Assembly: GCA_963626805.1 (NCBI GenBank)
Contig: CAVFXS010000046.1
Coordinates: 1-64,000, forward strand
Length of the DNA: 64,000 nt
Source of the DNA: CAG-632 sp963626805
Lineage (GTDB): Bacteria; Bacillota; Clostridia; Lachnospirales; Lachnospiraceae
Reading direction: 5' to 3'
The notes below the pieces were generated by a model. The model was not told where the DNA came from and made no database searches. It saw nothing but the letters and a program-made list of their open reading frames with translations. Positions 33,272-42,006 of this stretch are shown here, in pieces. The translations under genes were made by a program, and so were the position numbers. How positions within the stretch are numbered: the stretch's first letter is position 1; every line of letters starts with the position of its first letter.

Positions 33272-34801
33272 ATGAGAATTAATCATAATATCACGGCAAT
33301 GATTGCCAATAACACATTAAATAAAAACCATGATGCCATGGCAACTGCGATTCAGCGGTTATCTTCCGGGTATCGGATTAATCAAGCAAAGGATGATTCT
33401 GCAGGTCTGGCGATTTCACAGAAAATGCGGACACAGATCCGTGGGCTGCAGCAGGCGAATCGGAATGCGGGTGATGGTATTTCTGCAATTGAAACGGCAG
33501 AGGGAGCGCTGACGGAGGTTCATGCAATGTTACAGCGTATGCGGGAACTTGCGGTCAAGGCAGCAAATGACACGAACTGTCCGGAGGATCGTCAGACGAT
33601 TCAGGATGAAATTGACGTTATGAAAGAAGAGATTCAGCGGATTTCGGATACAACACAGTTTAATCAGAAGAAGCTGCTGAATGGAGATATCGGACGTGCG
33701 ACCTATATTGATACCGGAGCAGTTGTGAAAGGTGTCAGTGCATTGGAAATATCAGATGCAGTGAACCTTGATTCCTATAGCATCCGGATTACACAGGATG
33801 CCAGACAGGCTGTATCGGTAGGTGGTACACTTGCTATGGGCGCCGGAGATAAGATTACAAAGGAACAGGCCGGAGTGATCACGCTGAATGGTGAGTCGGT
33901 AGAAATTAATGAAGGCGATACTGCCGAGGAAGTTTATACAAAGATACAGAATTTATGTGATTGGACCGGTAATAAAGCATTTACGGTTGATGATCTGGAT
34001 ACCACAGCAGGATTACCGGAAAATGCAGGCTATGTTCCGAGCAGCAATGGCTTTGGAAATGGCGGACAGCTGGTTATTGTGTCAGATCATTACGGATCGG
34101 CAGAACGGATAGAATTATCCTGCAATAATAAGCAGTTAAGTAATCTGCTTGGAATCAGTGACAGTGTTGTGACCGGTACGGATGTACAGGCAACCATGTC
34201 AAACGGATTTTCACCGACAGCTACAATATCCGGTTCCGGTAATAGAATAACCGTTAAGGACAGCAGTGGATTTGAAATGGTGCTGGAAGCAAAGCAGGGA
34301 GCCTGTGGAACGAAGTTCCAGGATCCGACCATGGCAGCAGGCGGTACGGCAACTGCAACCGGTGGCACTGCGTTTGATGCTGAGATAGAGGTGATCAGTG
34401 CCGGACAGATGGTATTCCAGATTGGTGCAAACCAGGAGGAAACGATGGCAGTCACGATACCGAATATGTCTCCGAAGATGCTCGGGCTGGATGAGTTAAA
34501 TGTTGTATCTTCATCGGATGCCAGAGATGCGATTGATACACTCGAGGCAGCCATTCAGAAGGTATCGGATGTCAGAGCAAAGCTGGGTGCATATCAGAAC
34601 CGTCTGGAGCATACAGAAGACAGTCTGGAAGTATCCGAAGAGAGTATGACCAATTCACTGTCCAGAATTATGGACTGTGATATGGCAGAGGAAATGACGA
34701 ATTATACACAGCAGAATCTGTTGACACAGACAGCAACGAATATGCTGGCAAAAGCCAATGCACATCCGGAAAGTATTCTGCAGTTATTGCAGCAGGGCTA
34801 G
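33272..34801 (+). CDS. Flagellin, large form (509 aa) with cysteine-containing outer domain
   Basis: The start follows AAAAGGGGTGTAAGA. Residues 1-140 (MRINHNITAMIANNTLNKNH, IQRLSSGYRINQAKDDSAGL) and the last 90 (AIQKVSDVRAKLGAYQNRLE to QLLQQG) are the conserved D0/D1 helices. Residues about 145-415 are a variable outer region, not recognised but with a Flagellin-IN-like VITLNGESVEINEGDTAEEV part. The TLR5-recognition helix LQRMRELAVKAAND (87-100) is intact. Unusually, it has five Cys (first at 103 and 229), which flagellins normally avoid. It has its own sigma-28 promoter and is followed by a FliS-like chaperone gene. It is a second filament protein beside the 263-aa flagellin at 59207. Confidence 0.95.
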   Translation: MRINHNITAMIANNTLNKNHDAMATAIQRLSSGYRINQAKDDSAGLAISQKMRTQIRGLQQANRNAGDGISAIETAEGALTEVHAMLQRMRELAVKAANDTNCPEDRQTIQDEIDVMKEEIQRISDTTQFNQKKLLNGDIGRATYIDTGAVVKGVSALEISDAVNLDSYSIRITQDARQAVSVGGTLAMGAGDKITKEQAGVITLNGESVEINEGDTAEEVYTKIQNLCDWTGNKAFTVDDLDTTAGLPENAGYVPSSNGFGNGGQLVIVSDHYGSAERIELSCNNKQLSNLLGISDSVVTGTDVQATMSNGFSPTATISGSGNRITVKDSSGFEMVLEAKQGACGTKFQDPTMAAGGTATATGGTAFDAEIEVISAGQMVFQIGANQEETMAVTIPNMSPKMLGLDELNVVSSSDARDAIDTLEAAIQKVSDVRAKLGAYQNRLEHTEDSLEVSEESMTNSLSRIMDCDMAEEMTNYTQQNLLTQTATNMLAKANAHPESILQLLQQG

Positions 34802-34841
34802 GAATTGCTAAGAAGATAATTCCTTTTTAATGGAGGAACGT

Positions 34842-35321
34842 ATGACAAAAGAACAGATTCAGGTATATACAAAAAGAATCACACAGGCAAATGCTTCCGG
34901 ACTGGCAGTGATCCTATATGATTTGATAATCACATGCATAGAAGAAGGGAAGACGGCATATGAGGCCGGACAGGCAGAGGAATTTGAACGGGTAATACTG
35001 CAGGCACAGTCGTTTTTACAGGAGCTGATGTCGATGTCAAAGATGGAGAATCAGACAGGATATGATGTTATGGCATTATATCTGTTTATCAGCAAGCAGT
35101 TATTGCTGTCTGTGGTGAAAAAACAGCCGGTCAATCTGGACGAATGTCTCGGCTATCTGAACAGGCTTCGGGTTTCTTTTGCAAAGCTGGCAGAAACAGA
35201 CACGGATGAACCGCTGATGGAGCATGTACAGCAGGTGTATGCAGGACTTACCTATGGCAAAGGCTATCTGAATGAAAGTGTAGATCTGGCAGGAGATCCG
35301 AACCGAGGGCTGAAAGCCTGA
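34842..35321 (+). CDS. FliS-like flagellin chaperone (dedicated copy)
   Basis: I choose the ATG at 34842 (MTKEQIQVYTKRITQAN) behind TGGAGGAACGT; the ATG at 34830 lies in the ribosome site itself. The 159-aa helical protein has the FliS pattern: Y-x-x-R-I-T-Q-A-N-x-x-x-L then VILYDLIITCIEEGKTAYEAG, and a helical hairpin later (MALYLFISKQLLLSVVKK). It is longer and more divergent than the FliS at 58161. FliS binds the C-terminal helix of flagellin in the cytosol to stop early polymerisation. Being 40 bases behind the large flagellin gene, it is probably its partner. Confidence 0.8.
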   Translation: MTKEQIQVYTKRITQANASGLAVILYDLIITCIEEGKTAYEAGQAEEFERVILQAQSFLQELMSMSKMENQTGYDVMALYLFISKQLLLSVVKKQPVNLDECLGYLNRLRVSFAKLAETDTDEPLMEHVQQVYAGLTYGKGYLNESVDLAGDPNRGLKA

Positions 35322-35389
35322 GACCGGGCTCAGCCGGAAGAAACAGGTGTCATGTCGATTTGAGGTGGCAGATTCCTGATAAAAATCCC

Positions 35390-35418
35390 TTGTAAAATCA
35401 AGAAAATCGGTTTACAAT
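35390..35418 (+). promoter_or_regulatory. Promoter of the HIT gene
   Basis: TTGTAA (35390-35395), 17-bp spacer, TACAAT (35413-35418). Confidence 0.65.
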
Positions 35419-35449
35419 AAAAGAAGTGACTATAAGGGAGGATACAACA

Positions 35450-35866
35450 ATGGCAGATAAGGAATGCATTTTTTGCAAGATAGCGAATGGAGAAATCCCA
35501 TCAGCAACAATATACGAGAACAGTGACTTTCGGGTGATTTTGGATGTGGCTCCGGCAAATCGGGGACATGCATTGATTATTCCGAAGGAGCATTTTAAGG
35601 ATATATTTGATATTGATGCAGTGACCGCCGGAAAGTTATTTTCACTGGCAACCGAAGTGGCAAGAGCCATGAAGAGTGTGTTGCATTGTGACGGTATGAA
35701 TATCGTACAGAACAATGGTATTATTGCCGGACAGACAGTCTTTCATTTCCATCTTCATCTGATACCACGGTATGAGGGAGATCAGGTAGATCTTCACTGG
35801 GCACAGGGCGAGACAGTCCCTTCGGAGCTTCAGGAACTGGCAAAAGAGATTCGTAAGAAAATATAA
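35450..35866 (+). CDS. HIT-family nucleotide hydrolase/transferase
   Basis: The start is ATG 35450 (MADKECIFCKIANGEIPS), behind AGGGAGGATACAAC. The 138-aa protein has the zinc-associated CIFCKI start, the IPKEHFKDIFD segment, and the active-site histidine triad in TVFHFHLHLIPRYEGD. HIT proteins (Hint/HinT group) hydrolyse nucleoside phosphoramidates or dinucleoside polyphosphates. It is a stand-alone housekeeping gene with its own promoter and terminator between motility genes. Confidence 0.95.
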   Translation: MADKECIFCKIANGEIPSATIYENSDFRVILDVAPANRGHALIIPKEHFKDIFDIDAVTAGKLFSLATEVARAMKSVLHCDGMNIVQNNGIIAGQTVFHFHLHLIPRYEGDQVDLHWAQGETVPSELQELAKEIRKKI

Positions 35867-35901
35867 AACAAACCAGAGATGGTACATAAAAAGAATGGCA
35901 G

Positions 35902-35934
35902 AAAAGAACCTTGGAATGAGGTTCTTTTTTCTGC
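35902..35934 (+). terminator. Terminator of the HIT gene
   Basis: Stem AAAAGAACCT (35902-35911) with AGGTTCTTTT (35919-35928), then more T. Confidence 0.9.
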
Positions 35935-35963
35935 TTTTTTATAGTGCATTTTGTATTTTGCTA

Positions 35964-35972
35964 TGATATAAT
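35964..35972 (+). promoter_or_regulatory. Extended -10 promoter for the DivIVA-like gene
   Basis: TGATATAAT at 35964-35972, 37 bases before the start; no good -35. Confidence 0.5.
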
Positions 35973-36008
35973 TATGCCAGTTTATAGAATAGTTAGGAGG
36001 TTCGTGAC

Positions 36009-37439
36009 ATGGCAAGGGATGAGATGTTTAAAACAGTGTCCTTCGGCGGATATGATAAGGCAGTTGTAGATGAGTATGTAGCAGAGACTAATCGGAGTCA
36101 TCAGAGTGACATTGCAGATTTAAAGACAACCATTGGAAAACTGAGCGAGACGGTTCGTACCCTTCAGGTAGCGAAGGAACAGGTAAAGTCAGCGGCCAGC
36201 GAAGATATTGAAAAATTAAAATTAGAAATCCAAAGTGCATTTGAGGAGACGGATGCGGTGAAGCATAAGCTGGAAACACAGATTTCAGAGAAGAATGCCC
36301 TGCAGGCCTCTTATGATGAAAAGAGTACACAGGCGGACGAGCTTCAGAGACAGTTGGAAGAGCAGACCGCAGAGTTGCAGCGGCAGCTGAATGAACAGAA
36401 ATCCAGAAATGATGCTCTGACAACAGAAATGGAACAGAAGAAGACGGAGTATGAATCACAGCTGGCAAGATTGGAAGCAGAGAAAGAAGAACAGGCGGCG
36501 ATTGCACAGAGAACCCTGGAGGAGCAGGAGGCAAAGTCACAGGCAGATTTGGAGGAGCAGCAGTCAAAGGCAAGGGCAGTCCTTGAGGACAATGTCTCTC
36601 AGGCAAGGGCAGATTTGACTGCACAGGTAGATGCAGTGAAGCAGGAGAAGGACAGAGCCATTCAGGAGCTTAAGGAGAACTATGAGGGGAAGCTTCAGGC
36701 ACTGAAGGAGGAGCAGGAGGCAGCAACGGCTGCTATGAAGACAGCGTATGAGACACAGATAGCACAGGTTCGGGAAGAAGCGAAGGCACAGTGTGGGGAA
36801 TACGAGACAGTAAAGGATGAGCTGGAGACCATGAAGGAACGAGAAGCATCCTTTGCATCGAAATATGAAGCAATCTCCAAGACACTGATCGAGGCACGGG
36901 AACGTGCAGATAGGGTTGTTGCAGATGCAGAAGAAGAGAGTCATCAGATGCAGATGCGGACGGAAGAGAAATGCCAGGAGATGATCCAGACCACAGAGGA
37001 CACACAGGCGGAAAGACTGGCACAGACTGAGGCAGAATGCGATGAACTGACCCGTGTGACAAAGGCAGAATGTGAAGAACTGGCACAGGCGACCAGAGAT
37101 GAGTGCAAGAGTATGATCGCGGAGACAGAACGTCAGGTATACCTGATAAAGCTACAGGTACAGGAGCAGTGTGATAATGTAAATGCATACATGGAGAGCA
37201 TGTTCCTCTCCATTGACAATCTGGCTGCAGCATGCAATAAGACAAGAGAGATTGCAAATGCAGGCTTCTCGCAATTTCCACAGGAGAAACAGGCGGAAAT
37301 TGCAGCGGATGAAGAGGGAGCCGAAGGCGAGGAGATAGAAACTGAGAGTGAGACAGGAACTGAGAGTGAGGTAGTGGTGGCAGATAATCCGGAAATAGTA
37401 TCTGCACTACAGTATGAAGATGATTATATGAATATATAA
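36009..37439 (+). CDS. Long coiled-coil protein with DivIVA-like N-terminus (476 aa)
   Basis: The start follows TTAGGAGGTTCGTGAC. Residues 6-24 (MFKTVSFGGYDKAVVDEYV) resemble the membrane-binding start of DivIVA/GpsB proteins (FxxxxFGGYDxxxVDxYV). From about 30 to 400 the sequence is an almost unbroken coiled coil, rich in E, Q, K and A, with many L-E-E-Q and A-E-C-E-E-L type heptads. An acidic tail (EEGAEGEEIETESE) follows and ends DDYMNI. DivIVA-type proteins mark curved membrane (poles, septa) and recruit other proteins. A role in pole or flagellum placement would fit the motility neighbours, but that is inference. It is closed by its own terminator. Confidence 0.7.
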   Translation: MARDEMFKTVSFGGYDKAVVDEYVAETNRSHQSDIADLKTTIGKLSETVRTLQVAKEQVKSAASEDIEKLKLEIQSAFEETDAVKHKLETQISEKNALQASYDEKSTQADELQRQLEEQTAELQRQLNEQKSRNDALTTEMEQKKTEYESQLARLEAEKEEQAAIAQRTLEEQEAKSQADLEEQQSKARAVLEDNVSQARADLTAQVDAVKQEKDRAIQELKENYEGKLQALKEEQEAATAAMKTAYETQIAQVREEAKAQCGEYETVKDELETMKEREASFASKYEAISKTLIEARERADRVVADAEEESHQMQMRTEEKCQEMIQTTEDTQAERLAQTEAECDELTRVTKAECEELAQATRDECKSMIAETERQVYLIKLQVQEQCDNVNAYMESMFLSIDNLAAACNKTREIANAGFSQFPQEKQAEIAADEEGAEGEEIETESETGTESEVVVADNPEIVSALQYEDDYMNI

Positions 37440-37449
37440 TGAGATTTAG

Positions 37450-37481
37450 GCTGCTCCCAGAATTTATGAGAGCAGCTTTTT
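37450..37481 (+). terminator. Terminator of the DivIVA-like gene
   Basis: GCTGCTC (37450-37456) pairs with GAGCAGC (37470-37476), followed by five T. Confidence 0.85.
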
Positions 37482-37518
37482 GCCTTAAAGTTACAGGGAG
37501 ACAATAATAGGAGGAAAT

Positions 37519-40005
37519 ATGGGAACATTAAGATGCGACTGCTATCAGGATTTTGCAAAGCAGATAGAATATCCACTGATTGCATGGAAGGCGCTGACTG
37601 GTGAGATCATTATTATAAATTATGAGGCAAAGCTGATCATCGGACAGAAACCGGAGTGCTTAACAGTAACAATGGATATGGTTGCAGATGAAAGAAAATT
37701 CTGGTCTGCCCTACATGACCGAAAAGCGATTGTAGAGCATCATCTGATTCTGCATACCGGGCAGCGAGACATTCCGGTGGCTGGTATGATAAATGAGTTT
37801 GACATTGATGGCGAGATCGCATATATGCTTCTGTTTGAGCAACGCACCGGCATTGGACAGGACAGCTGGCTACTGGAGCGAATCGTGGAAAACAGTCCAA
37901 TTGTAGCAATGCATATCAGCTTTTTCGGCGAGAATGAGACGAAGCTGAATTATATCAGTAAAAATATTAAAAGATACGGTTATACTTGTGAACAGTTCTA
38001 CGCGGGACAATTGCAGTATAAGGATATTATTCATCCGGACGATTTCGAGATACTTTCAGAAAGATTTCGTGCACATATGAATGATGGTGTGAACAGTGAC
38101 ACCATGGAGTACCGGATCATGACCGAGAGTCGAAGGATATCCTATGTCAGAGGTAAGGTCTATTTCACCAGAGATGACCAGGGCCGGATCAATGGTATGG
38201 AAGCACTTATATTGGATATCATGGATGAAAAGCAGAATAAGGATGAGAACCAGTATCTTCGGTCGGCCATTGAACAGAGTCAGAATGTGGTAATTATTAA
38301 ACGGTATTTTGAACAGAAGAGTGTTGTGAAATATGTATCTTCGAATGCAGAAGCACTTGGCATGGATGCAGAGGGATTAAGAAGCGGAAGAAAACTTCTG
38401 GAAGACTACATTCTGCCGGAGGATCGGAAGATTCTGTCCGAGGCATTGATGAATGTGCATAAAGAAAAGGACAAGCGGATAACCGGTCAGTGCCGGATTA
38501 AGAATGAAGCGGATCAGCTCCGTTGGATTAGCTTTGAAATCCTGCTGGATAATCAGGATGAATACATGTATGACATCGAGTTGATTCTTACAGATGCCAC
38601 AGGCATTAAGAAATATGAACAGAATCTGCTTCAGAATCAAAGGAATCTGGAAGAGAAACTGGATTATGTCATGAGCGGTCCCCAGCAGACGACTGAGAGA
38701 AAGCTGGAAGATTTTATTGCAACGGAAGAGGTGCAGGGATTCCTGAAGGCATATGCGGAGAATTGTCAGTTATATGCGGTTCTGATTGATACGAATCTGA
38801 AAGAACTGACGGTGCCGGAAGGACCGATGATCCGGTTGGGTGAATTTTATGATCTGCTGGAGAATCCGAAGTATAAGACGAGACTCCGGGAAGCAGTAGC
38901 ACTTACAGAGGAAAAGCAACGTTTTTGTATTCTGCAGCTGGAAGAAAGGAACTTTGATAAGCAACTGGGAGCAGTACCGCTTATTATCCGGGGAGATATG
39001 GTGGCAGTATGCCTGCTCTGTGCCTTTGATGAGGCGGCAGTAGCCAGATTGCATAATTCCATTGAGTCTCTGCAGAAACTGATTGAGATCATAACAAAGG
39101 CGGGAGCGGATAATAAATATATTGAAATGGATTCCAGAAGAAGCCGCCTGGCAGAAAAGACCATGAGTGAGGAACTGAAAGGCCAGCTGATTCTGGCACG
39201 GGCGTTTGCACATATGCGTTGTGACGGAGCTGCGACAATCCAGGAGATTATTGAACAGTCCTGCAAGCTGCTGCATATTTCGTCCATTGTCATTTATGCA
39301 GGAGATCGAATGCAGGAAGCTTATACCTGTATTGCAAAATATATAGCGGAGGATGCATTGTTCCATGATTACCCGGATCAGAGCTGGCGTATGGCAGAGC
39401 TCTGTCGAAAGAATGAGGTGCTGGCACATGGCGGCTATATCAGTTCGCTGAATCCGGAAAATGCTATGCAGCTGGAGTATCTGATGAAGCAAACCCGGGC
39501 TCAGGCAATGATGATATATGGTCTGACTGCCAATGCTGAGGGGTGCGGTGCAGTCGTGTTTACCAGCTCACATTCACGGCAGAGAATGCAGGAGCGCGAG
39601 ATTGCTTACTGCAGGGATATGGTAGAGATTATTCAGGGGATTTTGGAGAGAAATCGTAGTCGGAACCATGTGAATGTACTGAATCGGGATTTGTTAAATT
39701 CCTATAACTATGTATCAGAGTATGTATTTGTACGTGACACTCAAACCGGTATTGTGTTGTTTGCCAATGAAGCAATGGAGAATCTGTTCGGATACGATGT
39801 GACAGGAACGAACAGTCAGGCATTTTTGTCTACCCCGACCCCGACTTATACCAGGGATGGCATTCAACCGGTTGGTAATATTAAATGGCAGAGCTTTATC
39901 CGAAGCGTAAATAAGATTATGAATATTCAGGAATTGGTGATCGAGTGGCAGAATGGCGAGGAAGCAAAGCTGGTAATTATGCGGGAAAATATTAAAAATT
40001 CATAA
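37519..40005 (+). CDS. Multi-PAS/GAF sensory protein without recognisable output domain (828 aa)
   Basis: The start follows TAGGAGGAAAT. By eye the protein contains a PAS-like N-terminal part, a PAS domain at about 120-235 (LLERIVENSPIVAMHISFFG, then YISKNIKRYGYTCEQF), another at about 250-365 (AIEQSQNVVIIKRYFEQKS, with a PAC-like tail), a GAF-like part at about 555-690 (CDGAATIQEIIEQSCKLLHI) and a final PAS at about 735-825 (EYVFVRDTQTGIVLFANEAM). I see no histidine kinase, GGDEF, EAL, methyl-accepting or DNA-binding domain and no membrane span. It should be a cytosolic sensor or scaffold acting through a partner. Flanking genes are the DivIVA-like protein and MreB. Confidence 0.75.
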   Translation: MGTLRCDCYQDFAKQIEYPLIAWKALTGEIIIINYEAKLIIGQKPECLTVTMDMVADERKFWSALHDRKAIVEHHLILHTGQRDIPVAGMINEFDIDGEIAYMLLFEQRTGIGQDSWLLERIVENSPIVAMHISFFGENETKLNYISKNIKRYGYTCEQFYAGQLQYKDIIHPDDFEILSERFRAHMNDGVNSDTMEYRIMTESRRISYVRGKVYFTRDDQGRINGMEALILDIMDEKQNKDENQYLRSAIEQSQNVVIIKRYFEQKSVVKYVSSNAEALGMDAEGLRSGRKLLEDYILPEDRKILSEALMNVHKEKDKRITGQCRIKNEADQLRWISFEILLDNQDEYMYDIELILTDATGIKKYEQNLLQNQRNLEEKLDYVMSGPQQTTERKLEDFIATEEVQGFLKAYAENCQLYAVLIDTNLKELTVPEGPMIRLGEFYDLLENPKYKTRLREAVALTEEKQRFCILQLEERNFDKQLGAVPLIIRGDMVAVCLLCAFDEAAVARLHNSIESLQKLIEIITKAGADNKYIEMDSRRSRLAEKTMSEELKGQLILARAFAHMRCDGAATIQEIIEQSCKLLHISSIVIYAGDRMQEAYTCIAKYIAEDALFHDYPDQSWRMAELCRKNEVLAHGGYISSLNPENAMQLEYLMKQTRAQAMMIYGLTANAEGCGAVVFTSSHSRQRMQEREIAYCRDMVEIIQGILERNRSRNHVNVLNRDLLNSYNYVSEYVFVRDTQTGIVLFANEAMENLFGYDVTGTNSQAFLSTPTPTYTRDGIQPVGNIKWQSFIRSVNKIMNIQELVIEWQNGEEAKLVIMRENIKNS

Positions 40006-40079
40006 TCTGGTTAAAATATAGGTAAAGATTTGTATGCAATTTTGATATCGGTGAATTTGCTGAAATCTGAAAATGTGGT

Positions 40080-40107
40080 TTGAAAAATTTTCCAGAGTGT
40101 ATATAAT
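40080..40107 (+). promoter_or_regulatory. Promoter of the mreB/mbl-flagellar rod unit
   Basis: TTGAAA (40080-40085), 16-bp spacer, TATAAT (40102-40107), 65 bases before the start. Confidence 0.65.
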
Positions 40108-40171
40108 GAAAGCAGTCAAGAAGGAATTATTCTGAAAAGTAATTATTTTGTTCATTAGAAAGGGGATTATC

Positions 40172-41164
40172 ATGGCAAGTTCAGATATTGGAATTGATTT
40201 GGGAACCGCCAGCATTTTGGTATATGTGAAAGGAAAGGGCGTTGTATTAAAGGAACCTTCCGTTGTTGCTTTTGACCGTGATACAAATAAGATCAAGGCA
40301 ATCGGTGAAGAGGCCAGATTAATGCTCGGAAGAACTCCGGGAAATATTGTGGCGGTCCGTCCGTTGAAGCAGGGTGTTATTTCTGATTATACGATTACAG
40401 AAAAGATGCTGAAGTATTTTATTCAGAAGGCGGTTGGCAGAAGCTTATTTGGTAGAAAACCAAGAATCAGTGTCTGTGTACCAAGTGGTGTTACTGAGGT
40501 AGAGAAAAAGGCAGTGGAGGATGCTACTTATCAGGCAGGAGCCAGAGATGTATCCATTATTGAAGAACCTGTAGCGGCAGCAATCGGTGCAGGTATTGAT
40601 ATTGCAAGACCTTGTGGTAACATGATCGTAGATATTGGCGGTGGTACTGCAGATATTGCGGTTATTTCTCTGGGGGGTACGGTTGTAAGTACATCAGTTA
40701 AGACTGCAGGTGATGATTTTGATGAGGCGATTGTTCGTTATATGAGAAAGAAGCATAATCTTCTGATCGGTGAGCGCACAGCAGAAGAGATCAAGATTAA
40801 TATTGGTACATGCTATAAGCGTGCAGAAGAAGTGACGATGGAGGTTCGCGGACGGAATCTGGTAACCGGTCTTCCGAAAACAATCGCAGTAACATCCGGC
40901 GAGACAGAGGAAGCATTGCGGGAGACTACGGCTCAGATTGTAGAAGCAGTACACAGCGTATTAGAACGTACTCCACCAGAATTGGCAGCAGATATCTCGG
41001 ATCGCGGTATCGTGTTGACCGGTGGTGGTTCGCTATTAAATGGTTTAGAGGAACTGATTGAAGAGAAGACAGGTATTACTACAATTACTGCGGATAATCC
41101 ACTGACAGCGGTAGCGATTGGCACCGGTAAGTATATTGAGTTCCTGTCCGGTAAAAGAGACTAG
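40172..41164 (+). CDS. mbl: Rod-shape actin MreB/Mbl
   Basis: The start at 40172 (MASSDIGIDLGTASILVYVK) follows AAAGGGGATTATC. The 330-aa protein has all actin-fold motifs: phosphate 1 DLGTAS, connect 1, phosphate 2 MIVDIGGGTADIAVISLGG and adenosine GIVLTGGGSLLNGL. MreB-family filaments guide side-wall synthesis. The order here, mreB-like then two flagellar rod genes, matches mbl-flhO-flhP of Bacillus, which favours Mbl over MreB; the paralogue cannot be settled from this sequence alone. Confidence 0.92.
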   Translation: MASSDIGIDLGTASILVYVKGKGVVLKEPSVVAFDRDTNKIKAIGEEARLMLGRTPGNIVAVRPLKQGVISDYTITEKMLKYFIQKAVGRSLFGRKPRISVCVPSGVTEVEKKAVEDATYQAGARDVSIIEEPVAAAIGAGIDIARPCGNMIVDIGGGTADIAVISLGGTVVSTSVKTAGDDFDEAIVRYMRKKHNLLIGERTAEEIKINIGTCYKRAEEVTMEVRGRNLVTGLPKTIAVTSGETEEALRETTAQIVEAVHSVLERTPPELAADISDRGIVLTGGGSLLNGLEELIEEKTGITTITADNPLTAVAIGTGKYIEFLSGKRD

Positions 41165-41193
41165 CAATCGGCTAGAGTGCGAGGAGTGAAAGA

Positions 41194-41973
41194 ATGGTAA
41201 AGGGCCTATACACAGCATATACAGGATTGCTGAATGAGCAGAGGAGATTAGATGTTATTTCCAACAATATTGCAAACTCTGACACTACCGGTTATAAAAA
41301 GATGGGTGTTACGTCACAGTCCTTTGATCGGGAGATGGCAATTCGCGTGGATGATGACTCAGATCCATATCTTGCAAAGGCGATTGGAAATGTAAGCCTG
41401 GGTGTTAAGATCGGTGAAACTTATACCGATTATAGCCAAGGCAGTTTTCGTGAGACCGGAGCAACCTATGATCTGGGACTGGAGGGCAACGGTTTTTTTG
41501 CCATTAGCACAACAGACAAGAGCGGAACAGAGCATATACGCTATACACGAGATGGCTCTTTCACAGTTACCAGGGACGGTTATCTTGTTACCAAGGATGG
41601 AGACTATGTGCTGGGTGCCAATAATCAGCGGATTCAGATTCCGGGAGCAGCGACAGCGAAGGTAGCGATAGACACATTGGGAAATATCTATGCTAATGAT
41701 GTACAGGTGGGCAGCCTTCAGATTGTTGATTTTCAGAATAAGGATGCACTGACTCTCTACGGAGAAAATATGTTTGAGGCACTGCCTGAAGCAGGCATGG
41801 TAGCAGGAACGGCATTGGTTCGTCAGGGATATCTGGAGACTTCGAATGTAAATGTGATCAATGAGATGGTTTCCATGATCAGCATCACCAGAGCATATGA
41901 AGCGAATCAGAAGATGATGCAGACAGTAGATTCTACCCTGAACAAAGCGGTGAATGAAATTGGTAAGTTATAG
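41194..41973 (+). CDS. flgF: Flagellar basal-body rod protein FlgF (FlhO-like)
   Basis: This 259-aa protein starts MVKGLYTAYTGLLNEQRRLD with the flagellar rod N-terminal motif DVISNNIANSDTTGYKK. GNGFFAISTTDKSG and YTRDGSFTVTRDGYLVT lie in the middle, and the C-terminal rod motif LETSNVNVINEMVSMISITR with EANQKMMQTVDSTLNKAV at the end. It forms part of the proximal or distal rod. The start follows GAGGAGTGAAAGA, 29 bases after mreB. Confidence 0.9.
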   Translation: MVKGLYTAYTGLLNEQRRLDVISNNIANSDTTGYKKMGVTSQSFDREMAIRVDDDSDPYLAKAIGNVSLGVKIGETYTDYSQGSFRETGATYDLGLEGNGFFAISTTDKSGTEHIRYTRDGSFTVTRDGYLVTKDGDYVLGANNQRIQIPGAATAKVAIDTLGNIYANDVQVGSLQIVDFQNKDALTLYGENMFEALPEAGMVAGTALVRQGYLETSNVNVINEMVSMISITRAYEANQKMMQTVDSTLNKAVNEIGKL

Positions 41974-42006
41974 CAGACTGTCGGAAGACAGTAGGAAGGA
42001 GCATAC

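Noticed and set aside
36088..37407. Several antisense open frames up to 224 codons opposite the DivIVA-like coiled coil
   Set aside because: Composition rich in Pro, Ser, His and Leu is the mirror of E/Q/K codons; no starts with ribosome sites.
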